DNA of 31,979 nucleotides from CAYHSW01 sp964431075. Its GTDB lineage: Bacteria > Patescibacteriota > Microgenomatia > JAMCZE01. Under the pieces are notes generated by a model. It did not search any database, was not told the origin of the DNA, and saw nothing but the letters and a program-made list of their open reading frames with translations. Both the position numbers and the translations under genes were made by a program. Shown here piece after piece: positions 1-8,473 of this stretch. Within the stretch, counting starts at the first letter, position 1. Every line of letters begins with the position of its first letter. The stretch is taken from NCBI GenBank assembly GCA_964431075.1, contig CAYSID010000012.1, positions 1 to 31,979 of the forward strand, read 5' to 3'.

Positions 1-1
1 C

Positions 2-913
2 GCGGTATTTTTACAAAGAGCGGTTTTAATTGCCGTATTAATTGTTGCGGCTTTTTTCTTTCCGGTTCCGGCTTTAATTGGCGTTTCCCTTCTATTATTT
101 TCCCTAGGTTACCAAGGGCTTATTGCCCGTCAGGAATATAATCTATATTTAATTGATAATCTTGTCGGCAATCTTGTCCGGCTTGCGGCTCTTTATTTTC
201 TTGGCCCTTCGTGGGCTTTTATCTGGGCCAATCTTTTTGCTTTCACTTTGGCTTTTCTGTTTTTACGTCTTAAATTTGGCAAACCGATTTTGACTTTTAA
301 AGGGATCAGAGCGGAATTTTTGAAAGTTGCCGGATTTTCCGGCTGGCTCGGCAGTTCTTACAGCCTCGCCTCACTGGCTTCAAAAATTGATATTCCCATC
401 TTATACGCGTTTGCCGGGCCCGCGGTTGTTGGAATTTACTCTTCGGCTCAAAAACTGGCCTCGGTTATTCCCCAGATAGCCGCGACGGTTGAAAACGTTT
501 TTTCCCCCAAGTTATCCAAGGGAGATAAGGTCTTTAAAGATTATTTTTTAATTACCCTTTTTATTGGATTCGGCCTTTTGATGGCATCATTTTTGTCGCC
601 ATGGCTAATCCTCCCATTCGGGCCAAAGTACGCCCAATCAGCAACTATTTTGGCCATATTTTTTATTGGTTTTATCCCCTTATTTTTATCGGGCTCATTT
701 GCCGCTTCAATTCTATATCACTACGGTAAATCACAATGGCATTTTTATGTTAATTTATTTTCCTTAATTTTTTCCACTGTTTTCTATTTTATTTTAACAC
801 CAAAATTTGGTGGCCATGGGGCAGCAATTGTTATTGCCTGCAGTAATTTTTTAAGTTTTGTTTTATATTACCTGTTATGGCGTTATCAGACGAAGAAATT
901 AGCCATAAATTAA
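2..913 (+). CDS. Wzx-like polysaccharide flippase, C-terminal part (5' end outside window)
   Basis: The frame is open from base 2 with no in-frame start that must be used, so this is the last 303 residues of a gene beginning upstream. The product is a string of hydrophobic helices separated by short polar loops, with the segment GPAVVGIYSSAQKLASVIPQ typical of the polysaccharide biosynthesis/MATE-like (Wzx, RfbX) exporter family. Members move polyprenyl-linked oligosaccharides from the inner to the outer face of the cytoplasmic membrane. Family members are usually 420-500 residues, so about a third is missing. A TTG at 248 could be read as a start, but the coding signal and membrane pattern continue upstream of it. 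The 3' end overlaps the next gene by 37 bases. It fits the glycosyltransferase genes that follow. The exact substrate cannot be told. Confidence 0.85.
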   Translation, partial: AVFLQRAVLIAVLIVAAFFFPVPALIGVSLLLFSLGYQGLIARQEYNLYLIDNLVGNLVRLAALYFLGPSWAFIWANLFAFTLAFLFLRLKFGKPILTFKGIRAEFLKVAGFSGWLGSSYSLASLASKIDIPILYAFAGPAVVGIYSSAQKLASVIPQIAATVENVFSPKLSKGDKVFKDYFLITLFIGFGLLMASFLSPWLILPFGPKYAQSATILAIFFIGFIPLFLSGSFAASILYHYGKSQWHFYVNLFSLIFSTVFYFILTPKFGGHGAAIVIACSNFLSFVLYYLLWRYQTKKLAIN

Positions 914-1602
914 AAATATCCGCAAAAGATCGGGTTATTGATATTGGCGGCAGTTTAAAACAGCATCCCCAAATTGATATTGACACCCTTGCCGACTTAT
1001 TAAGACCCGAAGATGCGCCGTACTGGCCATCAAAACTTAAAGCCAAACATTTCGTCAAAGTTGATTTAAACGGCGGGGCGCTACCGTTTAAAGATAAAGA
1101 ATTTGACGTTTGTTTATGCACCCACGTTCTCGAAGATTTGTACAACCCCTTTCCCATAATTTCGGAAATGGCGCGAATTGCCAAACGGGGCTATATTGCC
1201 GCTCCTTCGCGCGGAAAAGATATGGAGTTTTCCAAAATAAATTTGACCGATTGGAACACCGGGCCGCGTCGCCAGCCGGGAAATTCCCACCATCTTTGGT
1301 TTTTTGAAAATAAAAACAACAAAATATATGTTGTCCCTAAAAATTATCCCCTGTTATATACCAGTGAGTTTCAAATAATCAAGTGGGCAGGGGAGGATGA
1401 ATTCCAGTATTTTTGGAAAGACACAATTACTTTTAATCTTTTTGACCCTATAAAATTTCATGATCTAATTAATGAGTACCGCGAGTTTATGAAGAATAAT
1501 TCAAAATCTATTAAAAAATCTCCCGTCTTGTTTTATTTTGACAATCCTCTTTCTTACTTAAAAGAAATCGTTAAATCATGTTTACAGCTTTATACTTCGT
1601 AA
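877..1602 (+). CDS. Class I SAM-dependent methyltransferase (type 11-like)
   Basis: This 241-residue cytosolic protein has the layout of a class I methyltransferase: a glycine-containing SAM-binding motif near residues 20-27 (VIDIGGSL), an acidic strand end near residue 65 (KVDLNGGALPF), and the hallmark FDVCLCTHVLEDL near residues 76-88, as in the Methyltransf_11 family. In glycan clusters such enzymes often methylate a sugar or modify a chain end. That role is inferred from position; the acceptor is unknown. The ATG at 877 lies inside the end of the flippase gene, giving a 37-base overlap, and there is no clear Shine-Dalgarno sequence, so translation is probably coupled. The 3' end overlaps the next start by 25 bases. 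The C-terminal half (after about residue 130) shows no family motif I recognise. Confidence 0.75.
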   Translation: MALSDEEISHKLKISAKDRVIDIGGSLKQHPQIDIDTLADLLRPEDAPYWPSKLKAKHFVKVDLNGGALPFKDKEFDVCLCTHVLEDLYNPFPIISEMARIAKRGYIAAPSRGKDMEFSKINLTDWNTGPRRQPGNSHHLWFFENKNNKIYVVPKNYPLLYTSEFQIIKWAGEDEFQYFWKDTITFNLFDPIKFHDLINEYREFMKNNSKSIKKSPVLFYFDNPLSYLKEIVKSCLQLYTS

Positions 1603-2705
1603 CCAGATTGTGGAATTTAATGGATCTGCCCGTCTTTAACGATGAGGCGTTTTTTTTGTGGGCGGGGCGTCAAATTCGGGGAAACCCCCTGCAAAATTTA
1701 TTTATAAATTTTTCTGACGGCAAGGAACCGTTATTTTTTTGGGTTTACGGTTTGGCTCCGGATCTTTTGACCCTTCGCCTTTTATCTGTTTTCTTTGGTT
1801 TTCTGACTTTTATTTATTTTCGAAAAATTACTAATAATTTTTGGGCGTCCCTGTTTTTTATTCTCAGTCCTTTTTTACTTTTTTATCAAAGAATCGGGAT
1901 GCAGGAATCTATGTTAACATTTTTGCTGACAGCGGCAATGTATTATCTTGTCAATCACCGGTTTTTTCTTGCCGGAATTTTTGCGGGGTTATCCCTGCTA
2001 ACAAAAACCACCGCTTTAGCTTTATTGATTCCCTTATTTTTTTTAAAATTCAATATTATAACGATTATTATTTGTTTTTTATTTTATCTTCCGGTATTTA
2101 TTTTAGGGAGCAGTGTTTCGGTTCATAATTCATCATACATTGGATTAATTCCCTTGAGTCAGATAATTACTAATTTCAAAATGGCAATAAGTTGGCTTTG
2201 GGGATATCAGGGATTTTGGGGAGTTTTAGGAATCCTTACTCCACCGGTGGTAATAGAATCCTTAATCGCAAAAATCTTTTTTCCGCGTTATTTTCTTTTT
2301 ATAATCCCATTTTTAATTATTTTAATTTCAAAATTGCCAAAACTTTTGCTCGTTCTACTAATTATCCCAAATATAATTTTAAGTTATCAAATAATTTCCA
2401 GTGTCAAAACCGCAAATTTGCCCTATATTGAAAAATGGCAGTACCTTGAAGCCTGGCCGGCGGGATACGGAATAAAAGAAACCGCTGATTTTCTGATAAC
2501 ACAGTCAATAAGATCCGTAAAAACGGAAGATGTCATGGTTGTAAAATATGGGTTATCATATTACTATCCAGAATTGGTAATTGATAATAACAGCCGTGTT
2601 TGGGTATTGAAAAAATCCAAAGAACTCGCGGATGAAAGATATTGGGAGAAAGTATATAATAGTTATGATGTATCCGTTTACCGCGCACGTTCTGGTTCGC
2701 AATGA
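1578..2705 (+). CDS. GT-C fold membrane glycosyltransferase (GT39/ArnT-like)
   Basis: The 375-residue product is almost entirely membrane-spanning. An N-terminal helix is followed by a first outside loop with the acidic pair characteristic of GT-C enzymes (FNDEAFFLWAGRQI, residues about 20-33), then a stretch resembling the PMT/ArnT core (KEPLFFWVYG, FFGFLTF, RIGMQESM). Enzymes of this type take a sugar from a polyprenyl-phosphate donor and add it to lipid, glycan or protein on the outer face of the membrane. Length is on the short side (PMT-family proteins are often over 450). ATG at 1578 overlaps the methyltransferase by 25 bases. The last about 40 bases overlap the following GT2 gene. Donor and acceptor cannot be read from sequence. 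Confidence 0.75.
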   Translation: MFTALYFVTRLWNLMDLPVFNDEAFFLWAGRQIRGNPLQNLFINFSDGKEPLFFWVYGLAPDLLTLRLLSVFFGFLTFIYFRKITNNFWASLFFILSPFLLFYQRIGMQESMLTFLLTAAMYYLVNHRFFLAGIFAGLSLLTKTTALALLIPLFFLKFNIITIIICFLFYLPVFILGSSVSVHNSSYIGLIPLSQIITNFKMAISWLWGYQGFWGVLGILTPPVVIESLIAKIFFPRYFLFIIPFLIILISKLPKLLLVLLIIPNIILSYQIISSVKTANLPYIEKWQYLEAWPAGYGIKETADFLITQSIRSVKTEDVMVVKYGLSYYYPELVIDNNSRVWVLKKSKELADERYWEKVYNSYDVSVYRARSGSQ

Positions 2706-3378
2706 GGACGAATTTTTAAGGTTTGCCCTCGCCTCCGTTCTGCCGTTTGTCTCCAATTATATTATTTACGACACAGGATCAACGGATAAAACCCGCGAGA
2801 TTTTGAAAGACTATCACTACGATGAACGGGGACTACAAAGTTCGGCGGGTATCACTAATCTCCGCAACGAAATGATCGCGAACACAAAAACAAACTGGTT
2901 TTTATTATTGGACGGCGACGAGATCTGGAATAAAAAAATGCTGGCGGATTATTTGGAATTTACATTAAAACAGCCGAAAAATATTCAAGCCACTTTTTTA
3001 CGAACCCGAAATTGTGTCGGGGACGTTTATCATTACCGGGAAGCCGGCCGGTACGAAATCGCCAATATGACGGGGAGTTTAAATATTCGCGCCTACCGCA
3101 AAACTGTTAAGTGGCAAGGAGAGTACCCGTTAGAAAAATGTGTTGATTCGGCCGACCGAAACGCGCTGTCGTTTTTTGACGGCTACTATTGGCACATGAC
3201 TCACTTAAAAAGGTCGTCGTCCGAATCTCCTGTCATGGGTTTTCGCAATAGGGTTTACGATTTGGGGATGGAATCAGATAATTTACCCGAGGTTTTAAGT
3301 AACCAAAATTTTCCCAAAAGATCTAAAACATATGAAGCGATATCCCTCTTGGCCGATATTTACCGTAAATTAAAATGA
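2665..3378 (+). CDS. GT2-family glycosyltransferase
   Basis: A soluble, probably membrane-associated glycosyltransferase of about 237 residues with a GT-A fold. The nucleotide-sugar site is visible as YDTGSTDKT (about residues 32-40), and the metal-binding acidic motif as LLLDGDEIW (about residues 78-86). This resembles the SunS/WaaE-like branch of family 2, where DTGSTD replaces the usual DDGSTD. Two adjacent ATG codons (2665 and 2668) both lie inside the preceding gene; either gives the full N-terminal strand (FTAHVLVRNEDE). A further upstream ATG at 2632 would add 11 residues with no family match, so I do not prefer it. The stop overlaps the next start as ATGA. Sugar specificity is unknown. 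Confidence 0.8.
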   Translation: MMYPFTAHVLVRNEDEFLRFALASVLPFVSNYIIYDTGSTDKTREILKDYHYDERGLQSSAGITNLRNEMIANTKTNWFLLLDGDEIWNKKMLADYLEFTLKQPKNIQATFLRTRNCVGDVYHYREAGRYEIANMTGSLNIRAYRKTVKWQGEYPLEKCVDSADRNALSFFDGYYWHMTHLKRSSSESPVMGFRNRVYDLGMESDNLPEVLSNQNFPKRSKTYEAISLLADIYRKLK

Positions 3379-4358
3379 AAATTGCCTTTTTAAGCTGGTT
3401 TAGCGGAGATAGATATCGAGGGGTCGAAACGTTTGTTCATCAGCTCGCAAATAGCCTTATTGATTTAGAAAATGATGTAATTGTTTATCAACACGGCAAA
3501 AAACTTCCAGACACCAAATACCGGGTTGGATATTTGAATAATCAACATTTACTGCCAAATTTGGAAAGAGATATTGATATTTTGGTGCCCTTAAACGGCG
3601 ATATCCAAGTTTGGTTATCAAAGATGTGGTGTGTTTTATATAACAAGAAATTGGTGGTTACCGGCCAATCTGGGCCGGGATTGGGGGACAGAATAAAGGT
3701 TTTAGCCTTTCCTGATGTGTTTATTTCGTTGTCTGATTTTCAAACCAATTGGTGTCACAGGTGTAACCCGTTTGTAAAAGTCGAAAAAATTTATAATGGA
3801 GTTGATCTTGATAAGTTTAAACAGGGAAAAACGAAGTTAAATTTTAATCTTAATAAACCGATTATATTGTGGGTTGGAGCGTTGGAGTCAATGAAGCGAC
3901 CGGACTTAGTTATTAAAACTGTTTCGAGATTAGACGCCTCACTTTTAATTGTTGGCAAGGGTAACCTCGAACAGGAACTTTTTAATCTGGGCCAACAACT
4001 TATGCCCGGAAGGATGATCATTAAAGCCTTTAAACACGCTGAAATGCCGGAAGTTTACAAAGCGGCAGATTTATTTGTTTTTTCGACAGTTCCCTGGGAA
4101 TCGTTTGGGATTGTGATGTTGGAAGCCATGGCGGCGAATTTGCCCGTGGTTGTCTCTGACGACCCCATTCGTAAAGAAATAATTGGCAACGCCGGTTTTA
4201 CCGTTGACGTGACAAATACATGCGCTTTTGCCCAAAAAATAAAAGACGCCTTAAATAAAGATTGGGGTGATCTTCCCCGTCGCCGCGCCCGACAATTTTC
4301 GTGGAACAAGGTTGCAAAACGATATGATCAGGTATTCCGTAATACTACCGGTTTATAA
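3375..4358 (+). CDS. GT4-family glycosyltransferase
   Basis: A 327-residue GT-B fold enzyme. The N-terminal domain starts directly with a strand (MKIAFLSWFSGDRYRGVETF), including the glycine-rich loop that receives the acceptor. The C-terminal domain carries ILWVGALESMKRPDLVI at about residues 165-181, the usual start of the nucleotide-sugar domain, and the E-x7-E motif (WESFGIVMLEAMAANLPVV) that binds the donor. It would add a sugar from a nucleotide-sugar donor to a lipid-linked glycan on the cytoplasmic face. The ATG overlaps the previous stop (ATGA), which points to coupled translation. It ends inside the next gene. The donor sugar is not predictable. Confidence 0.85.
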   Translation: MKIAFLSWFSGDRYRGVETFVHQLANSLIDLENDVIVYQHGKKLPDTKYRVGYLNNQHLLPNLERDIDILVPLNGDIQVWLSKMWCVLYNKKLVVTGQSGPGLGDRIKVLAFPDVFISLSDFQTNWCHRCNPFVKVEKIYNGVDLDKFKQGKTKLNFNLNKPIILWVGALESMKRPDLVIKTVSRLDASLLIVGKGNLEQELFNLGQQLMPGRMIIKAFKHAEMPEVYKAADLFVFSTVPWESFGIVMLEAMAANLPVVVSDDPIRKEIIGNAGFTVDVTNTCAFAQKIKDALNKDWGDLPRRRARQFSWNKVAKRYDQVFRNTTGL

Positions 4359-5145
4359 CGAAGCTGATGTTATCCGAAACTGTCTTGAGAGTTTGAAGAA
4401 GCAGACGGTGGCTCCTGAGATGGAAATTATTGTTGTCGATGACGGGTCAACAGATAAACTTGAATCTAGAATCTTGAATTTAGAATCTACGAAAATAATT
4501 TTTCTAAAACAGGACCACAAAGGTCCTGGTGCCGCCCGTAATTTGGGGGCAACAAAGGCTAAAGGAGAAATTTTAGTCTTTGTTGATGCAGACATGGAAT
4601 TCGCCCCCGATTTTATTGAAAAATTGTGTAAACCAATTAAAAATGACGTTATTGGAACTTTTTCCAAAGAGGAGTATCTGTTAAACAAAGACAAACCAAT
4701 TGCCAGATATTGGAATATTAATTTCGGAAGAAAATCGGAAAAGATGCACTCCGACGATTATCCGGACGAGCAAAGTGTTTTTAGGGCAATTCTAAAAAGT
4801 GAATTTGATAAAGCCGGCGGTTTTGATACGAACATCGGTTACACGGATGACTGGAGTCTGGCCCGAAAATTAAATACGATGGCCATCGTTGCCCCCAATG
4901 CGGTTCTGTACCACAAAAATCCGGAAACGTACCGGGATGTTTGGAAACAGGCGAGGTGGTTTGGGAAGAATGAGTTTTTGACCAAAAATTTAATAAGGAA
5001 AGTTTATAATTTGGTCAGATACTGTCCGTTGACGGCTTTGGCCAAACTGCCGGATTTACAGTTTGTTAAATTTAAGTTGGTTTTTAGTACCGCAGTTTTT
5101 GTAAGTGTTTTATTATCTTTTTTTAACGAACCAAAAAGCAAATGA
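4324..5145 (+). CDS. GT2-family glycosyltransferase
   Basis: A 273-residue GT-A glycosyltransferase. Motifs in order: the N-terminal strand SVILPVYNEADVIRNC (residues about 5-20), VVDDGSTDK (about 39-47), the acidic motif VFVDADMEF (about 83-91), and the later GGFDT...YTDDWSLARKL segment that normally supplies the ED-type catalytic base (here TDDW). A hydrophobic C-terminal segment (about 235-260) may anchor it to the membrane. The ATG at 4324 is chosen because the family N-terminus begins there; an upstream ATG at 4267 would add 19 residues unlike the family. The gene overlaps its upstream neighbour by 35 bases. A 14-base tandem duplication (4459-4486) adds residues just after the DDGSTD motif. 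Confidence 0.85.
   Translation: MIRYSVILPVYNEADVIRNCLESLKKQTVAPEMEIIVVDDGSTDKLESRILNLESTKIIFLKQDHKGPGAARNLGATKAKGEILVFVDADMEFAPDFIEKLCKPIKNDVIGTFSKEEYLLNKDKPIARYWNINFGRKSEKMHSDDYPDEQSVFRAILKSEFDKAGGFDTNIGYTDDWSLARKLNTMAIVAPNAVLYHKNPETYRDVWKQARWFGKNEFLTKNLIRKVYNLVRYCPLTALAKLPDLQFVKFKLVFSTAVFVSVLLSFFNEPKSK
4459..4486 (+). repeat. Tandem duplication of a 14-mer inside the GT2 gene
   Basis: Two adjacent copies, CTTGAATCTAGAAT and CTTGAATTTAGAAT, differ at one base. They encode the extra LESRILNLES-like stretch following DDGSTDK, a loop that is normally short in GT2 enzymes. See also the perfect 14-mer duplication in rsmH. Confidence 0.8.
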
Positions 5146-6356
5146 TCTTTGTTTTAATTCTAGCTTTTGCATTAAGGATAATTAATTTAAGCCAGTCCTT
5201 ATGGCTTGATGAGGCAATAACAGCCTTAACGGTAAAAAATTATGATTTTATAAATATAATTACCGGCTTTGCAAAGGGAGATTTTCATCCCCCCCTTTAC
5301 TATTTGATTTTAAAATTCTGGACCAACCTCTTTGGTTATTCGGAAATTGCCTTAAGAATGCCGTCAGTAATTTTTGGTGTTTTAACGGTCTTTTTCGTGT
5401 ATAAATTGGGAGGGAAGAAGGCGGCTTTACTTATGGCCGTAAATCCTTTGGCCGTTTATTATTCGCAGGAAGCGAGAATGTACAGCCTTGCCGCGTTCGC
5501 CGTCACCGCCGCCGTATATTTCTTTCAAAACAAAAGATATTTTTTGTGGGGATTATTTTTCCTAATTGGCCTTTACAGCGATTATTTGGTTTGGTTTATG
5601 ATCCCGGTGTTTATTTTAAAAAATAAAAAAAGTCTACTTATTGTTCTGATTTTATTTCCACTAATATTTTTGTTAAAAGAACAGCTGAATTTGGCAACCC
5701 TTTCTGATTCGGCATGGCTCCAGGTGATCGGGGGGCTTGATCCAAAATCGGTACCTTTGGTTCTTGTTAAATTTGTTTTTGGCCGGATAAGTGCTGGCTA
5801 TTTTGCCATAATCTCTGTGATTTACTTATGGTTTTTATCTAATGCTAAAAACAGGTTTAATTGGTTGTGGTTAGGCTTGCCAATTCTTATTGGCTTTATA
5901 CTTTCTTTCAAAATCCCCGTCTTTGTTTATTTTAGATTTTTATTTGTTCTGCCGGCATTTGTATTGTTATTAGCGGAAGGAACCCCAAAAAATATAAAAT
6001 TTATAATTTTTATAACGATTATAAGCGTTATATCTTTGGGGATTTTTAACTTTAACTCCCGATTCCAACGGGAAGATTGGCGGGCGGTTGTTAATTATAT
6101 TAAAAACAATAAGGTCTTTATGCCCTCACGGGCGCAGGATGCCGCTCTAAAATATTATAGTCCCAACATCATTATTAACGATGTCAATAATATTACTCTT
6201 GGACAAGAGAAAACTATTTACTTGGTAAGATATGTTCAGGAAATTTTTGACCAGCGGGATTTTCTAAGAAGAGTTTTAGAGTTGTCAGGGTATATTAAGG
6301 CAGAAGAAAAAGTTTTTAACGGGGTGGTTGTGTGGAAATATGAGAATAGGTATTGA
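5142..6356 (+). CDS. GT-C fold membrane glycosyltransferase (GT39/ArnT-like)
   Basis: A 404-residue polytopic membrane protein. After a first helix comes the GT-C acidic motif (SLWLDEAITAL, residues about 18-28), then FHPPLYYLILKFW (about 46-58), the classic HPPLYY signature of the PMT/ArnT-like superfamily, and SEIALRMPSVIFGVL. QEARMYSL (about 108-115) is also typical of this group. The C-terminal tail (after about residue 310) is a non-membrane segment of about 90 residues, probably outside the cell. It should use a polyprenyl-phosphate sugar donor on the outer face. Start and previous stop overlap as ATGA; the 3' end overlaps the next GT4 gene by 17 bases. Of the stand-alone GT-C genes here, this has the clearest family motifs. 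Confidence 0.85.
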   Translation: MIFVLILAFALRIINLSQSLWLDEAITALTVKNYDFINIITGFAKGDFHPPLYYLILKFWTNLFGYSEIALRMPSVIFGVLTVFFVYKLGGKKAALLMAVNPLAVYYSQEARMYSLAAFAVTAAVYFFQNKRYFLWGLFFLIGLYSDYLVWFMIPVFILKNKKSLLIVLILFPLIFLLKEQLNLATLSDSAWLQVIGGLDPKSVPLVLVKFVFGRISAGYFAIISVIYLWFLSNAKNRFNWLWLGLPILIGFILSFKIPVFVYFRFLFVLPAFVLLLAEGTPKNIKFIIFITIISVISLGIFNFNSRFQREDWRAVVNYIKNNKVFMPSRAQDAALKYYSPNIIINDVNNITLGQEKTIYLVRYVQEIFDQRDFLRRVLELSGYIKAEEKVFNGVVVWKYENRY

Positions 6357-7338
6357 TATCAGTCAAATTGTTTACGAAACGGGGGTAAGTAATTACACCA
6401 GAAATTTAGTGGCTAAGATTTTAGAGATTGACAAAAAAAATGAATATGTTCTTTTCGGGTCAAGTTTACGCCGGGCGCAGGAGGGTTTTTATAGAATTCC
6501 TCCTACCGTTTTAGAATTTTTATGGAACCGACTGCGTATTTTGCCGATCGAAACTTTTACCGGCAAACTTGATATTTATCATTCATCCGATTGGGCGCAG
6601 GCCCCGTCAAAAGCAAAAATAATTGCCCCGATTTATGATATGGTTGTTTATAAATATCCCGAAACTTCGCACCCTTCAATTATTGCCGCTCAGAAAAGGC
6701 GGGCAGAATGGATAAAAAAAGAAGCAAATATTATTGTCACAATATCGGAATCATCAAAACAAGATATTCACGAGATTTTAAATATACCCATGGAGAAAAT
6801 AGAAGTTATTTATCCTGCAATTCCCGATGATTACAAAAATATTAGGCCGATAAAAAATAAAAGTAATTATTTTTTAGCCGTTGGGACAAGAGAGCCAAGG
6901 AAAAATTTTGCAAGACTTATTGAAGCTTTTCAAAAAGCTAATTTAAAGGGTACCCAACTTTGGATTGTTGGAAAATCGGGATGGGAGGAACTCCCGAAAG
7001 TTAACGGTGTTAAGTTTTTGGGATTTATCGATCAAAATAGGATGCCCAGCCTTTATGCTAATGCTAAAGCCTTTGTTTATCCGAGTTTATATGAAGGGTT
7101 TGGGATCCCGATTTTAGAAGCTTTGGCCTGCGGTTGCCCGGTAATAACCTCCAATGTTTCTTCTATGCCGGAAGCGGGGGGAAAAGCGGCAACTTATATT
7201 GATCCTCTAAATATTGATTCAATCGTAAATGGGCTAAAAAATTTTAAGGACTTTGGACAAGCCGGAATAACTTGGGCGAAAAGCTTCAGTTGGGAGAAAT
7301 CCGCCAAAAAGATGATTGATGTCTATGATACCGTTTAG
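6340..7338 (+). CDS. GT4-family glycosyltransferase
   Basis: A 332-residue GT-B enzyme. The N-terminus MRIGIDISQIVYETGVSNYT is typical of mannosyl/rhamnosyl transferases of family 4. The donor domain begins with FLAVGTREPRKNFARLIEAF (about residues 173-192), and the E-x7-E motif is YEGFGIPILEALACGCPVI. The ATG at 6340 is preferred over a TTG at 6328 because the family strand starts at MRIGID. It overlaps the preceding gene by 17 bases, so coupling is likely. It is closely similar in design to the gene at 10462, suggesting an old duplication within the cluster. Confidence 0.87.
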   Translation: MRIGIDISQIVYETGVSNYTRNLVAKILEIDKKNEYVLFGSSLRRAQEGFYRIPPTVLEFLWNRLRILPIETFTGKLDIYHSSDWAQAPSKAKIIAPIYDMVVYKYPETSHPSIIAAQKRRAEWIKKEANIIVTISESSKQDIHEILNIPMEKIEVIYPAIPDDYKNIRPIKNKSNYFLAVGTREPRKNFARLIEAFQKANLKGTQLWIVGKSGWEELPKVNGVKFLGFIDQNRMPSLYANAKAFVYPSLYEGFGIPILEALACGCPVITSNVSSMPEAGGKAATYIDPLNIDSIVNGLKNFKDFGQAGITWAKSFSWEKSAKKMIDVYDTV

Positions 7339-8473
7339 TTATTGGCCGGAAATGTTAAATTACCCTTTCTTTCTGGCCAACGGTTGGATGCCCTATCGCG
7401 ACTGGTCGTCTGTTTATACCCCGTTTTTTTTATATTTTCTCAAATTTTTTTATGATATTTTCGGTTACACAATTTCCTCGTATCAACTGTTGGTAATTCT
7501 AATTTTTGCGGTGACCAGCCTTTTAGTTTTTAGAATCACGAAATCATTTATTGCCTTATCTTTTTTTGCCGTTGCCTACTTTGCCTTCGGCGGCAACGCT
7601 GTTTGGTTCGAGATGTTTCTTGCCCCGTTTATTTTAACAATGTATCTGTTAAATAATTCAACTCTAATTTCGTTATTATTTAGCATTTGTGTTTTATCAA
7701 AACAGACCGCCTTTTATTTACTGCCTTTGGTTATTAACGATTTGATTAAAAAACCAGTGCCATTCTTATTACTTGTCATCATCTTTGTAGTTTATTTGAT
7801 AGTTAATAATCTTATATTTGATTTTTATCGATGGGGGATTGAGTTTGTGTTTTTTTTGCCGAAAGCCGGCGATATCTCTTTTCCCACCCTGAAGCAGGGT
7901 TTGGTCGTTTTGACATTTATATTTCCGCTGATAATTTTGAAAAATCCCAAGACCGCGAAATTTTCATTTTTTACCTTGTTGTTTGCTTTTCCCCGTTTTG
8001 AATTTTTTCATTTGATTCCGTTTTTGACGATATTTACCGTCGCCGTGTCCAAAAAGCCGTTTCTGTTTTTGGTTCCTCTAATTCCGACTTTGTTGTTATT
8101 CAAAACGACTCTAAATCTCGGTAACAGATTTATAGAACCCTCGGTACTGGAAATAGCTTCGGATCTCCAAAAAGCGGATAAATCGATCTTTTCCTTAAAC
8201 GGGCCGGATCAAATTTATTTTCTGACCAATAAAATGCCCGCGGTGCGGCCCTGGGTCGATCAGTTACCATGGCAGTTGAAATTTGTCAAAGAAGAATTTT
8301 ACGAGTCTTTTATTGCCGCCAGACCAGATATTATAATTACCAAACCCTACCTTGCCGAACCGGTTCAGGGACTTGGGGCTTACAAACCGGAAAATGTTTG
8401 GAAATTTGTTAGTAATAATTACCATTTGGTTAAAACTTATGGAGATAATACGCAAATACTGGAAAGGAATTAG
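7319..8473 (+). CDS. Polytopic membrane protein, GT-C-like glycosyltransferase lacking a first helix
   Basis: About 384 residues, rich in membrane helices. The N-terminus carries a segment seen in the first outside loop of many GT-C enzymes (LANGWMPYRDWSSVYTPFF, residues about 20-38), but the membrane helix and acidic motif that usually precede it are absent: an in-frame TGA stands at 7313, so no longer start is possible. ATG 7319 (or 7325) lies inside the previous gene. The C-terminal about 90 residues are soluble (IYFLTNKMPAVRPWV), a placement seen in other GT-C proteins. The family call rests on this loop, overall topology and neighbourhood. It could be an acceptor-binding or inactive paralog rather than an active enzyme. 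Confidence 0.6.
   Translation: MSMIPFSYWPEMLNYPFFLANGWMPYRDWSSVYTPFFLYFLKFFYDIFGYTISSYQLLVILIFAVTSLLVFRITKSFIALSFFAVAYFAFGGNAVWFEMFLAPFILTMYLLNNSTLISLLFSICVLSKQTAFYLLPLVINDLIKKPVPFLLLVIIFVVYLIVNNLIFDFYRWGIEFVFFLPKAGDISFPTLKQGLVVLTFIFPLIILKNPKTAKFSFFTLLFAFPRFEFFHLIPFLTIFTVAVSKKPFLFLVPLIPTLLLFKTTLNLGNRFIEPSVLEIASDLQKADKSIFSLNGPDQIYFLTNKMPAVRPWVDQLPWQLKFVKEEFYESFIAARPDIIITKPYLAEPVQGLGAYKPENVWKFVSNNYHLVKTYGDNTQILERN

Noticed and set aside
831..1184. Minus-strand open frames inside the glycosyltransferase and mur genes
   Set aside because: They lie opposite well-supported genes, have no family resemblance and show the biased composition of shadow frames.
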